From Epiperipatus broadwayi (lineage: Eukaryota; Onychophora; Udeonychophora; Euonychophora; Peripatidae): a stretch of DNA of 64,000 nt. Positions 37,246 to 48,493 of the stretch are shown here, piece by piece. The notes under the pieces are model-generated. The model did no database searches. It was not told where the DNA came from and saw only the letters and a program-made list of their open reading frames with translations. Position numbers and translations under genes: made by a program. The stretch lies in contig JAQFVV010000013.1 of assembly GCA_028023455.1 (NCBI GenBank), forward strand, positions 14,582,258-14,646,257. Reading direction: 5' to 3'. The stretch's first letter is position 1, and the number at the start of each line of letters is the position of its first letter.

Positions 37246-38149
37246 ATTTTCTTTGAGCTGTTGCTTCTTCAAAGTCTCTACTAGCAATGCCAGACAAAAA
37301 TTGTAATTTTCTTAATCTCATTCTTTTGTTCATTGTTTTTAAAATTTTTTAATTAAGACTTAGATTTCCAACCAATTCTTATCATTATGTTTCTTTATTT
37401 AATTAGTGGCTGGAATGTAAGTCCCAATCAATTTAACAGATCAGGCAAAGATCTTCCGTTGATAACATTTCTTTGTCCATGGAATTTAATTTGTCCAACA
37501 GACTTTCACACCTACGGCCATATTGTTTTTCCTTTTATATATCACATATTACATTTTATTTAAATTTACAATTCATTCATTTTTTTTCACATTTGTTTTT
37601 TACATTTTATTTTAATTTGTTATTATATAGTTTTTTTTTTTTAATGAGAGAGAAGACACGCATTTCTTTATGCATCCTTTTCCCCTCTCCCACAATAAAC
37701 AAAATAACTTTCCAGCATTTGACTTACAAGAGAGAAAGAGACGCATTTCTTTATTTATGCACCCCCCTCCCCTTTTCTTACTATTACAAAATCCACAGTA
37801 ATTTTGACATTAGAATTTCAATTTTTTCTTTTCCTTCCTTTTTTTTTAAAAAAAAAATTATTAGCTAATTTATTCCACCTTTATTACTTTCTAATTTTAT
37901 TAATAAATATATATGTGTGTCGACGACTTTACGTGGTCGTCACAATATATATATATCATTCAAATGTTTATAACTATTTTTCTAGTTTTTAATGTGTATT
38001 TTAATATACACATACAAATATAACAGACTTCCCTTAACTTCAGAGATTTAGATTTCCTCTGAAGTCAGAATAAATCATAAAAGTAACTAGCTTTTTTTCT
38101 TTTTTTTTTTTGTCCCATCAGGAAATGGATGTAATCTATGTCAGCTTTT
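37246..38149. other. AT-rich DNA within the Gypsy locus
   Basis: Pyrimidine-rich, low-complexity sequence. Its open frames (37,473-37,992) are rich in F, S and L and have no motif. Confidence 0.45.
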
Positions 38150-39484
38150 TTATGGTAGTATCTTCTGGTATACATTTTTGCATTTTCTCATTAGGCTGGA
38201 TCACCTGGAGTTTTAGTTTAGGTTTCATAGTTTGATCTTCTAGGTCAGAGTTGGTTTCTTAAAATATTAGTGATAGTAAATCTTCACTTTTATCTTTTTT
38301 GCAATTGATTTATGTATGTGTTTACATAATACTCTGCCTTCATTTATACAAATAATTACAACTTGTTTCAGCAATTGTCATTTTACTATTGCTTTTGTCC
38401 AAAATTTATTTAGGCTATTTGGTCCATATTCGTTTACCTGGTGATTACTTATATACAGTACATTTTGTTTATCATAATCATCACTAGATATTACATTTGG
38501 TAACTTGGTATGCAGCATGTAATTGGGTGATTTCCTGATTTAGCAGTTGAAATTGACTGTGGATATAGGAATGCAATATAAACTGCTTCCTATATTTTTT
38601 ATTAATAATTTAAAATTTTGGACAGCTTTTTCTGCCAATCCATTTGATTGAGGGTGGTATGGAGGCATATATACTCTTCAAACTTGTCTGATGTAAATCC
38701 ACTTTCTTTGTCAAAAGCTAAAATTTTAGGAAGGTCATGATGTGAAATTTTTTTTACATAATTTTTTTATGATCTCATCAAAACTAGTGTTGCTAATTAA
38801 TCTATATTCAGCCTACCCTGAATATGAATTGACACAAAAAATAAAGGTCCATTAAATAAGCCAGCATGACCTACATAAATATGTCGCCATGCTCTTAATG
38901 CTTTAGGCTATGCCTCAAAATTTTTAGATGGCAGTCTAGCACATAATTAACAATTACTTCAATTTTTAGCAAAATATTTGATAGCCCAATTAATGTTCAA
39001 CCATTATATGTAGATCCAAGTTAAATATTTGGCCCTGACTATGCCTGGGTGACCATTTAATAATTGTAAAATGAAATCTCTATCTTTAACTGTAATTACT
39101 ATGATTTCTCATCAGAATAGAGCCTTTGCAAACTGATAATTTATCATGGGCATTCTATAATTCTTTATAAAAAATTTGTGAACATTTATTAGGCCAAACT
39201 GTTTAGATTTGGCTTATAATCCACTGGTAACCATCATCTTTTTCTGCTCCAGCAATTATTGTTTTACGGTAAAGAACTTATGGGTAAAAGAAGATCTATA
39301 TAATTAATTTCAATTTTTTTCCATCACTGTCTCATCTGACAAACAGGGTAGAGTGTCAGCATGTTCAATTTGCTTTCCCTTTCTATATTTTAATGTATAA
39401 TTCTGAAGCAATGGATCCGGAAATCTGATCCATGCTTCACAGCCTTCTATAAACTTAACTAATATTGTAGACCTGAATTAAGTT

Positions 39485-41630
39485 TATAGTCCAGCATCAG
39501 CAGGGTTTTGCATTAAAGCTAAAATTAATACGTTCATTTTGTTTACTTAACGGTATTTAAATTTGTATTTGCGTTAAAATATTTCTTTTAAAATAAATTC
39601 TGTTAAGATTAAATTGCTATTAAAATTTACTTTTAAAACTTATTAATTAAACATATATAAACGTCAAGCATATATATATATGATTTAATGCAAAATTCTG
39701 TTGAAATAAAATGTTATTTTGTTAAAAGAAATAATAAGAGATTTTTCTTTTAAAATTTGTTAAAATATTGCGTATGATTTTATTTTAAGATAAGCCTGCC
39801 AACATTTCTAAAGGAATGGTATGTTTCAATTAGTTAGCCCATTCAAGGCAAATTAAAGATGGCCTTTTTAATTAATACAAATTCAAAAGTTAAATACAGA
39901 AATCTAGAATAAGAAATTAACAGTTTATTTTTAGAAAAAGTTACCTTGAAACAAAAGAGTCTAGGGGGCTTATCAAGATTTAAAATCATACGCAAAACAA
40001 TAGAAGGGTAGCTCCTGAAAAGGTATAAAAAGAAGAGGATAACAAAAGACTGGGTTATGATTATCATCATTATGATTCGCTTCTTCATCAGACTTGGTTA
40101 AAATCAGTCAAATGTGTTCTTGAAATTATTATTCAGATTTTGCCTTTAAATTTTGTTCTTGAAGAAACTCTGTTGAAATTTACCGAGCTTCATTCTTATT
40201 ATTATTCAGAGATTGACTCTGAAAGCATTGTAAAACCTATTTTGAAGAGTTCCAGTGATTTATTCTTACTGATCTGATTCCAACATGCGACCAGTTAAAA
40301 GTTATACTAATTTGATGGACACGACCATGTTTGGCAGCTATGCACAACAGCTTTGCCTGCTGCCAGGGTCCTAAAACCATCAAAATGCCATAACCTGTCC
40401 AACAAAGAGAAACCTGAACTGTGAGCCATGTCTGTGCACTTCACAATAAAATGCTGCATAATTTCCATTTCCTTGTCCGGACAAATCCCCATGTATTTAA
40501 TCAAGCCATCACATCGAGGGAACTGGATTCAAAGAACAAGGACTGGTAACTGTATGAACCTTCTCATGAACTATTACTTACCTTTTTTTTCTAAATACCT
40601 TTTGCTACTTATGTTTTTAATTTTTATTTATAATGTAACTGTTGTTCTTATTATACTAATATTAGATTTATCTTACTTTTATTGTTTGATCATTTACTTA
40701 TACTAAAATTTTTCCCCTTCGCTATTCCTCATTTTAAAAAGCGTATAAATGTTTTCTTGTTTTTTTTATTTGCGGTTAAATTTTTTTTTTTTTTCATTTA
40801 CAACTTACCACTTTAAAATGATATATGTCATCTAAATAAAAGTTAAGTTTCCTTTTGTCTGCCAGCCAGGTCTCCTCGATAGTGCCAACTTTGTTTGCAT
40901 TCATTCCACACTGAAATAAGAGTTACTTTTAAGAAATCTTTGAAATATTTTAAAATTGTTTCTAAAGCACAAAGCAACTAGAAAATGCTTTGTGAGAGAG
41001 TTATTTTAATTTGGCTTTGTAGGGGACACGAGTTGGTAATTTAATTTCATTTAAATTGAGAGAGTACAGACTGCAAAAATGTTATGTAATTGCCCTCCGC
41101 CTTATTGTAAAGTTATATATATATATATATATATAATCAATTGGGGAATAGTGGAGATAATTAAAACCTTTCAAATATTTAAAGTTATGTTTTATTAAAA
41201 TATATTATTTAATCTAAAAAGTTTATCTTCTAATTTTATTTCAATTTCTGATTAGCTTAACCTTTGTTTTACTTATTCAATGATCCAAGCACGCACAAAT
41301 ACATATTTCATCTTATATTTTTATGCACATTTAACTTAGTTAGTCCTGTAAGTGTTCTCATCCATGTCTCTCCCTGATGCTGAGCTTTGAGCTGGGTGAG
41401 AAAATAATTTATGTGTATCTCAGATATGTTGTTGTTTCATAGTTAGACTCAAGAATAGGCGAATAGGGCAGAGGCCATCATATTCTTGATTTAATATCTC
41501 ATGTATGGGTGGCCTTGAGGTACTTTCACCTAGTATTCGAACTGGGTTAAACCAACATACATCATCTGACCGGTACAATTCTAACCAGATATTATGTTTA
41601 GCCATCTTGTCATGTGAAGGCTAAAGATGT
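39485..41630. other. Insertion splitting the Gypsy RNase H
   Basis: The two RNase H signatures, normally some 60 residues apart, are separated here by about 2.1 kb. The inserted DNA has (TA) runs, GC-richer patches at 40,300-40,520 and 41,340-41,620, and no recognisable domain. A minus-strand frame at 40,307-40,504 contains a C-x8-H-x4-C-like string (ICPDKEMEIMQHFIVKC) reminiscent of zinc ribbons after LINE reverse transcriptases, too short to assign. No target-site duplication was identified, and the limits are approximate. Confidence 0.5.
41500..41615 (-). mobile_element. Possible tRNA-derived SINE inside the insertion
   Basis: On the minus strand TGGTTAGAATTG resembles an A box, and AGTTCGAATACT about 40 bases on resembles a B box. 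The surroundings are GC-richer than their flanks. There is no tail or duplication to confirm it. Confidence 0.3.
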
Positions 41631-43554
41631 TTGAGAACTTTTTAGCTTAAAAAACTTTCCAATAAAGGTTTATGATCAGTTACAATTGACAATCTGAGTC
41701 CATAACAGATCTTAATGAAATTTTATAGTATAACTTGCTTGTCTAACTGAATATAATTTTTTTAACTTTGGGCAAGGTGCACAAAGTAGAGGCAATAAGT
41801 CATTCACTCATATGTACTGCATAACATATCACTGCATCATCTCCAAATTCAGTTGCATTTGCTGTAAGTATAATTTCCAAATCGCTATATAATGAATAAG
41901 TAATTCATTTGAAGTGAGAGTGATTTGGTGCACAAAAATGCTTGCTCTTACATCAAGTCCCAGTTCCATTTCTGGATCTTTCTTAGTAAATCATATAAGA
42001 AACTGGCTACATAAGCTTTATCCTTCAAAAAATTCTCAAAAAGCAGACCAAGAAAATCTGTAATTGTTTTATGTTATTTGGAATCAGGTATTCAGTTACA
42101 TGCAGATATATCCTTATTTGAAATTATGCTCTCTAAAAATATAATTTCTGTCGCCTTTCAATTATATTTTTAAATGTTTAATTTTGCTCCAAATTCATAG
42201 TGTTTTTCATGTTATATATATATATATATGATATCTCAGCTCATTTTTTATTATAATGGTAATTATAATTTTTTCAAAAAATGGTATAACCCCCTCAAAT
42301 CTATTAAGAGGGTCTCAAGTTTTGATTGAAAAATACTAGATGCAGACGTTATCTGAAACAGAAATCATTTGCTCTTAAATAACCTGAGTGGTTAGTGTTA
42401 ATATTTCTGAAGTTTATTTGTCACTGGTATCTAGTGGAATGCTGAGTTAAGACATAATTTTGTAAAAAAAATTATATTTCTGCAATGAAGCAATGATTTC
42501 TCTAGAATTAGGGGCATGGTATGCATGTTTATTAATAGCTTTATTTATCAATACTCAGTAATCACTGCACAAACGAATTTGATCATTAGATTAAGTAATG
42601 GTTACTAATGATGTCACCCATTCAAAGTTTTCTATAGATTGTAATATGCCGTTTTTAACTAATTTGTTAATTTTCTTCTCAACTTTTTCTTTCTAAGTTA
42701 ACCGGATCTTATTTGGTTTGAAAATTATATGTGCCACCTTTCTAGATAAGAGGCACTTTTTATTTTTCTCAATTTCCCATTAAACAATTTAAGAAATTTT
42801 CCCTCATTTCCTTTTTGATTTCAGAGACAATATGAGATGTTGATACACATACAGCTTAATCAATGAATTAAAACTCTTAGCCAATGAACAGAGTCAATAA
42901 CAGAATATAAATAAGATAGAAGGAGGGACAGTTCACAAACTAATGACAATAAAAATTGAACCATGATAGCAATGACAAGAATATCACACCTCCATACCTA
43001 TGTAATTAGCAAAGAAAATCTCAAAGTTAAAACAAATATGTAAAAATCATAATGCTACTGTAATAACAAAGGCTTATGTAACCTTTATTGGCAATAAAGT
43101 ACATTACTGAAACATAAATTCAATGACCAGTTTTTAAACCCGTCCTGCAAAATCAAGGCAAATGTAAAGTTTCACTATCTATTTTACTAATAGGAGCTTT
43201 AACTAATCCTTTATTGCTAATTGTATTTCCATTTACATCTAGTTTTCTTAATTGTTGATGGCTTTTTACAACTAGAATTTATAGAAGTCCATTCACATAC
43301 TGAAATCAAAAATGAATTGCTTCCATTATCAACCTCCATAGACGGGTTTGCTCCATCAGTATTTGACATATTTTTTATACTAACTAACTAATTTCCATTT
43401 TATATTTAAAACCCTTTTACAGCTGTTACACATCAGTCTGACATCTTTTTTTGTTACAGAGTTTGCAATGTTCATTTTTGAGGAAATATATGCTGGTTTT
43501 ATGGTCAGCTTTTCCACAACAAAAACAAATAAAGAAGGTTTTATTACTATTATT

Positions 43555-44520
43555 ATCTTTTAAATTTCTAAATAACTTTCTTTCAGGTTTATATATCTTA
43601 CAAACATCAGTTGATGATCCAATGCTTTAATCACTGAAGAAAAGTTTATAAAATCAAATGCTTTTTCATAATCCACAAAATTCATATTCATTGGTCCTTT
43701 ATATCTTCTCTCAATTCTTTGATGTGATTCTATTTTAAAATCTTGAGTGTTCTTTTGATTCTTTAAAATCCAAAATTCTCTGTAGAAGTGTTGCAATAAT
43801 CTTAGTAAAATGTTTACATAGAATTGATAAAAGACTAATAAGTATGTAATTTCTAACTAAATATTAAAAGTACTATTGCATTATTGTTTAGACATTTGGT
43901 TTATAACTTTGCCAACACATTTCTTATTTTTGTTGATTATAATTCCAATATTATTTGGAGCTTTTCCCTTTTTCACTGATATAATTGCATAGTTCACTTT
44001 TTCATATAAAATACTAGGCAATTTAGAAGATGTAGCAATTGTAAGGAATACTTTGTTTTCATATTCTTTATTGCTATATAATTCTTCATAAAAAATTTTC
44101 ACACGTATCATAATGTCATCTCTCTTTTTTTTGTAATAGTTCCATCTTTTCTTCTTATTGCAAAAATAAGTTTTTTACCAAATTCCAAAATGTTGTTTTA
44201 CCCTATTGACAGTTTTATTTTCTTCAATAGGTTTTCTTGCTAATTCACAATTATATTTTTTATAACATTTTTAACTCTTTTTCATATCACTTTACAAAAC
44301 TCTAGATATTCAATTCTTCTTAATGGATCATTTAATATATAGTTATATTTCTTCTTGCCTTCATATATTGTCTTGTCTCAGTAAAAAATTTATTGGTAAA
44401 TTACTGTATTTTTATACCAGCTATTTTTATTGCACTTTTAATATTGTATTTTTCTATTGATTTCAGTCAAAACTGAATCATATTCAAAATGTGTTAATAT
44501 TTTAAAACAATTTGCAAATT
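43555..44520 (-). mobile_element. Decayed RTE LINE fragment
   Basis: The minus strand matches the middle of the RTE elements at 29-35 kb, from the endonuclease-RT linker to about the FVDYEKAFD region. Translated traces are NFVDYEKAFDFINFSSVIKAL (43,690-43,620) and KVNYAIISVKKGKAPN (about 44,010-43,960). Both ends are missing and the reading frame is broken many times. It abuts the gag end of the Gypsy element. Confidence 0.85.
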
Positions 44521-44589
44521 CTAATTTATATTGAATTACATTAAATATATTAAATACTAAATATGCTGAGCCTAAAATATGTATGTAAA

Positions 44590-44911
44590 CCTCTGAGAGT
44601 TAAGAATGTTCGTGCTCATGTGTCATCAGAAGTAAAGAAAAAAGGGCTGTCCATTGTCAACTTCAGTTTTGCTATTATCTAAGCCAACATTTGTTGATAA
44701 TGTTGGAAATAAATTATTTGTAATATTTAATTATTACTTCAGAGTCATATGCATCATATTTAATGTATGGCTATTAAAAAATTTAAGTGCTTCATTTACA
44801 TCATCATCAAATGTTTACATAAAAACAACCAAACTGAAGTTGAGGATGGGCTGCTCTTTTTTGTTTACATTTGGTAATACATGAGCATAAACACTCTTAG
44901 TTCTCAGAGAT
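44590..44911. repeat. Repeat C, inverted pair
   Basis: The arms 44,590-44,674 and 44,826-44,911 are imperfect reverse complements around about 150 bp, and both match the single copy at 35.27 kb. It is another inverted dimer of an unknown small repeat. It contains no hammerhead core that I can see. Confidence 0.6.
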
Positions 44912-44978
44912 TGTCTGCTTCCAGTTAATTTATTTATATACTTTAAGCTAAGCGTGTTTATATATATATATATATACA

Positions 44979-46084
44979 CACCTGGGTCTCGTTTTACGCA
45001 ATAGATAAGTTCCTCAGAAAACACGCACAAACGAAATCACACAAAAATAGACATAACTTACATTGAAAAAGGGGGGATGCGGTCTGGGTTTTTTCAAAAT
45101 TCACATAAAAGCAAAGCACCAATGTAAAATTACTTTAAAATTCGCGCAAAAAAAAAATAAGAAAATAAAATATGACTAATAAAAAATTGATACAAGACAA
45201 ACTTTTTTTAACTATAATATTTAATTTTATTCAAAATAATATATTTTTATGCATAATTTACAGTACAGTAATTTACATTTTTTTATACACGTTTTAATTA
45301 TTATAGCTATTTGCCGAAAAACACATTCATTTGCAAACTGGTAAAAAAATCAGATTCTTCACAAGAGCCTTTGTTTACAACAATTATGTGCTAGTATGAG
45401 ATGGTGATCATGTGATGTTTAGTGGTTCACACTCATGTTGTGTCAATGGTTTTCTGGTGACAACATAATTAGTAATTAATCTTTGAGACGATGATTTTAT
45501 TAATTGTTTATGAAACTAACAACTAAAAATTAAATTCTTATTTTTGTCTTTAATTTTTTAATTTTCAATTCCATTTAAAAATCAAATTTCACATTAATTT
45601 CAAGTCACTGTAAGTAATTTTTAAATTGTTAATTTTTAATTCTCAAATTTAATTGTGCCCACTGCTATTACTCACCTTTTAAAAATAAACTTGCTGACAC
45701 TAAATGATTAATAATTGATTACATTCTTTTTTAAAAAGCAAAAACAGAATGTGATTTAAAATGCAAAATTAACATGCACAATGTTTGAACAAATTTACAT
45801 TATAATCTTGTAAAATTTAATGTGTGTATACATAAAATGTGGAAATCATGATTTTAATTTCATTACTGCATAAAATCTTACTATTATAAAGCACTGAAAA
45901 TACTGAAATTACTAAGATGAAAGTCGAATTCCAATAATGTGCTATTACTTTCAATATAACGTAAGTGTGCAAAATTTATTATTTAAAGTAATAACGCATT
46001 ATCGGAGTTCGACTTCCGGTGAAACATAAATCGCGTAACTTCAAAATCATGTTAAATAAGTCTGCTTAAAAAGAGACCCAGGTG
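44979..46084. mobile_element. Non-autonomous DNA transposon with terminal inverted repeats
   Basis: The left end reads acctgggtctcgttttacgc and the right end, reverse-complemented, reads acctgggtctctttttaagc. They are about 20 bp long with three mismatches and sit within TA-rich flanks, consistent with a TA target duplication. The roughly 1.1 kb between has no transposase. The subterminal sequence, including a second short inverted pair at about 45,920-46,015 (gtcgaattcc / cggagttcgac), is unusual. The 5' end is reminiscent of Tc1-mariner/pogo (Tigger-like) ends, but that is a recollection of style, not a match I can test. Confidence 0.6.
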
Positions 46085-46131
46085 TATATATATATATAAG
46101 TAATTTTAAATATTAACTACTTAATACTTAC

Positions 46132-46279
46132 ACTCCTTTGGCTACAATTTCTCCCTTCTTTTTATGAATGAATGCTCCACGTGCATACGCCATCTCTTTT
46201 TGTCCAATTACTTCTATTACTTTAGATAAAAGTTTGGCTTTTCCAAAATATTTGTTTTTATGAACTATTTCTTCAATTG
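46132..46279 (-). CDS. Candidate exon, hotdog-fold thioesterase-like
   Basis: A 148-bp open segment is bounded on the minus strand by a strong acceptor (a T-rich tract ending ttattatag, exon from 46,279) and a consensus donor (GGAGT|GTAAGT, exon end 46,132). The peptide of about 49 residues contains KYFGKAKLLSKVIEVIGQ followed by MAYARGAFIHKKKGEIVAKG. The pattern of V, GQK, A, then a charged turn and GEIVAKG resembles the last strands of PaaI/ACOT13-type hotdog acyl-CoA thioesterases, which hydrolyse acyl-CoA esters. Codon choice is less AT-driven than the neighbouring DNA. It would enter at codon position 2 and leave after position 2. Partner exons were not found, and the DNA transposon ends 48 bp downstream in the presumed intron. 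The family call is by eye; an isolated processed fragment is possible. Confidence 0.5.
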
Positions 46280-46389
46280 CTATAATAAATAACAACAATA
46301 TATAATAACATTGAATTTCAAAAATGTTACACTTTTCACTTTTCAGCAAAAAAACTTTTTTTTTTGCAGTTATATGATGAAATTAAAAA

Positions 46390-46660
46390 ATTTTGGGTGG
46401 CAACCCTGTGTATTTTTTTTTTCATTTAAATTGTCAATGTTTTGATGAAATTCCATCATTATTGTAAAGACAAAAATTATAATGAAGAACTGTTATCTAA
46501 TGAAAAGTCTTCTCTGAGAGAAATTGTAATTTTTATAGTCATTCTTTCCCCAATTGGGATTGATAATGTTTATGAAGATTTGCAGAATTATGTAATATAC
46601 TCTTGATGAAAATGAAGGTGATTTCATCAAAATGTCAGCAATTTAAATAAACATACATAG
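46390..46660 (+). ncRNA. Hammerhead-like core after a short open frame
   Basis: TTGATGA (46,603-46,609) differs from CUGANGA only in the first base. An ATGAA/TTCAT hairpin follows, then CAAAA in place of CGAAA, then TGTC (46,633-46,636). The order matches the 18.3-18.6 kb minus-strand cores. Upstream, a frame of about 50 codons with no motif runs to a stop just before the core. It probably belongs with the inverted-repeat segment starting at 46,879 as part of one decayed element. Confidence 0.35.
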
Positions 46661-46796
46661 TATAATCCAAAAAAGATTTTAATTTTTTATATATATATCA
46701 TCAAAAATGGAAAGAAATCATATCCATTGTGTTGTTTTTTCCCATATATTTAAATAAATTACATAATATAATATAAAATATTATATAACAGTAATA

Positions 46797-46800
<4 letters not shown>

Positions 46801-46842
<42 letters not shown>
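46801..46842. repeat. (TA)21 microsatellite
   Basis: An uninterrupted 42-bp alternating run. Confidence 0.95.
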
Positions 46843-46845
<3 letters not shown>

Positions 46846-47161
46846 CAAACAAACTTTTTTCATCAAATATTTTTTTTTTGCCCTTATCAATGTGATTGAA
46901 ACTATTTTAAAACTTCAATCTATATTACATTTGTAATAGTTTATATTTTAAATACAATAATGAATATTGAAATAGACATAAAAGATGGATAATGGGTTGT
47001 GCAATTAGTAAGATAATATCATTAATATTTATAATAAATTAGACAATAATATAATTAAAAAAGAATAATAAATCAAGAAATAATACATTATTCTAAATAT
47101 TTTGATATTTTAGTAATTGGTTTAATAAACTAGTTATAAATAATATTTCTAATAAATTTAA

Positions 47162-47192
<31 letters not shown>

Positions 47193-47225
<33 letters not shown>

Positions 47226-47247
47226 CGCTATATATATATAAAATATT
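47193..47247. repeat. TA-rich inverted repeat, cruciform-prone
   Basis: The string aatatttta plus an (AT) run is mirrored across acgc to end in taaaatatt, inside a longer (TA) tract starting at 47,167. Confidence 0.8.
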
Positions 47248-47402
47248 AAATTTATAAAAATGGAGTCTGATGTTAAAATAAAGAATTTATATGTAGAGAT
47301 TAATATAAATAATCATAGCAAAATTATATTGAAATATTTTATTAAAGAAAATAAATTTAGAAAAATAATTCTATAGATTCACAACAAACTTGAATTCAAA
47401 AA

Positions 47403-47732
47403 ATGGCAGTTATTAAAAATTTTAAATATAAAAATGATAAATATAATACAGATAAAAATATAGCTGCTTTACAAAAAGAACAATTTTTTGAATTATACAA
47501 AAATTATGGATATAACTCTAAGAGTATTAAAAATATATTTTTTAATTATAAACCACCTAATTTAAATAAAAATAATATTTCTCTTATAAATAATAGTAAT
47601 AAGTCTAACAAAAAATGGATAAAATTTTTATACTTTCCTAAAATTTATAATACATTAATAAAAAATAAAAAGCTTGTAGATGCAAACATAAGCATAGGAT
47701 GTTCAAATAGTAAAAATCTAGCAAATATATGA
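47403..47732 (+). CDS. 109-codon open frame of unknown function
   Basis: The predicted protein is rich in K and N, as expected from AT-rich DNA, but has some order: ALQKEQFFELYKNYGYNSK, then FFNYKPPNLNKNN, and an end reading NISIGCSNSKNLANI. The spacing of an aromatic/PP segment and a final S-x-NL motif is loosely like the region between reverse transcriptase and endonuclease of Penelope-like proteins. No catalytic residue is present. It starts at ATG 47,403, and the frame closes at 47,732. It lies within the inverted-repeat segment and is more likely transposon debris than a host gene. Confidence 0.25.
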   Translation: MAVIKNFKYKNDKYNTDKNIAALQKEQFFELYKNYGYNSKSIKNIFFNYKPPNLNKNNISLINNSNKSNKKWIKFLYFPKIYNTLIKNKKLVDANISIGCSNSKNLANI

Positions 47733-48392
47733 AATATAAAAAGAAATTGTATATAAAATTGTGGAAATTTATTGGCATGCAAAGAAAGAATTAGAAAAAA
47801 GAGCAAAACATAATAATGCAATTAATATAATCTGCATTATATATTTATTATTTAAAATATGAAATAAAGTAGATTGTGTAAAAAATATAAAAAACTTTAA
47901 ACTGTATTAAATAATCTAATAGAAAAAAAATATATGAAAGTAATTATATTAACTACAACAATCCTAACTCTATGAATATATATAAAACATCTATTAATTT
48001 AACTAATAATTGGCTAATGAAAAATTGTATAGCAGACATTTATATATATGTTTTCCCTCAACACATATTGTATTTTTGTTATAATTGATTCTAGTTCTTT
48101 TTATGTATAACAAAGATAGATGTCACTATGTATGCAATGTAAATTGATGTTTTAAAATAGTTTTTATCACACTGATAAGGGCAAAAAATATATATGTGCC
48201 AATAAAACCTCTTTTGTATTACTTTTATATGTACATAATTATGACTGCTATATAATGATATTTTATATTATATTATGCAATATATATATATATAAATGAA
48301 TGTCTTATTCATTTCACACTGTCAATCATGACATCTTCCATATAATTGTGCCTTGATTCAAAATTGTGAGGATAGCTAAATATAGCAATTCA

Positions 48393-48493
48393 GCATTGGT
48401 GGTCGAGAGGTCAGCACGACTGCCTTGCATTTGCAGGCAGTTGCCCAGGTTGCAGGTTCGCATCCTGGCCGATGCTATGACACTTAAAAAAAA
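48393..48493 (+). mobile_element. tRNA-derived SINE, copy 1
   Basis: The roughly 90-bp body carries a pol III A box TGGTCGAGAGG (48,400-48,410) and a B box GGTTCGCATCC (48,455-48,465), then a short A tail. It agrees closely with the copy at 63,369 and, reversed, with the one at 62.1 kb. Base composition is far richer in GC than the surroundings. The body resembles a tRNA but lacks a closed acceptor stem, so it is a SINE rather than a tRNA gene. I see no clear target-site duplication. Confidence 0.8.

Larger units (their letters stand above)
36195..43535 (-). mobile_element. Decayed Ty3/Gypsy LTR retrotransposon
   Basis: Reading down the minus strand, the order is gag zinc knuckles, protease, reverse transcriptase, RNase H, integrase, polypurine tract and 3' LTR, which is the Ty3/Gypsy order. 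All domains carry stops and frameshifts. The upstream part of gag and the 5' LTR are not found. An RTE fragment begins within about 25 bp of the zinc knuckle. About 2.1 kb of unrelated DNA splits RNase H, and a SINE-like insert sits downstream of integrase. The nest implies an old insertion. Confidence 0.85.
38150..43535 (-). pseudogene. Ty3/Gypsy gag-pol remnant
   Basis: The parts are recognised through frameshifts. A zinc-knuckle pair (CFCCGKADH, then EHCKLCNKK) lies at 43,447-43,530. A retroviral-type protease trace, MEVDNGS, lies at about 43,320-43,345, where the usual DTG/DSG reads DNG. Reverse transcriptase at about 42,200-42,740 shows FKPNKIRLT, KINKLVKNGILQS, and later ITSASSIFQSKLETLL. 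RNase H shows VTDHKPLL at about 41,650-41,690, with YTLKYRKGKQIEHADTL at about 39,360-39,420. Integrase shows a NGHPGIVRAKYL zinc-binding trace at about 39,020-39,060 and PPYHPQSNGLAEK at about 38,615-38,660, the classic Gypsy integrase signature. Stop codons and frameshifts occur throughout; the product cannot be made. Confidence 0.85.
46879..48186. mobile_element. 1.3-kb segment with inverted ends, possible Penelope-like remnant
   Basis: The sequence 46,879-46,928 is the imperfect reverse complement of 48,139-48,186. Both outward-reading ends contain (C/T)TGATAAGGGC, a hammerhead-like CUGA box followed by the start of a stem. Between them are a 109-codon open frame and a (TA) cruciform tract. 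Inverted terminal repeats around coding sequence occur in Penelope-like elements. No reverse transcriptase motif survives, so the assignment is tentative. Confidence 0.4.

Noticed and set aside
40307-40504. 65-codon minus-strand frame as a zinc-ribbon protein
   Set aside because: Only one Cys-His-Cys string is present, with no neighbouring RT sequence; kept as a note on the insertion.
41420-41605. 61-codon minus-strand open frame as a Gypsy domain
   Set aside because: It lies in the insert between the RNase H halves and matches no Gypsy motif; it overlaps a SINE-like block.
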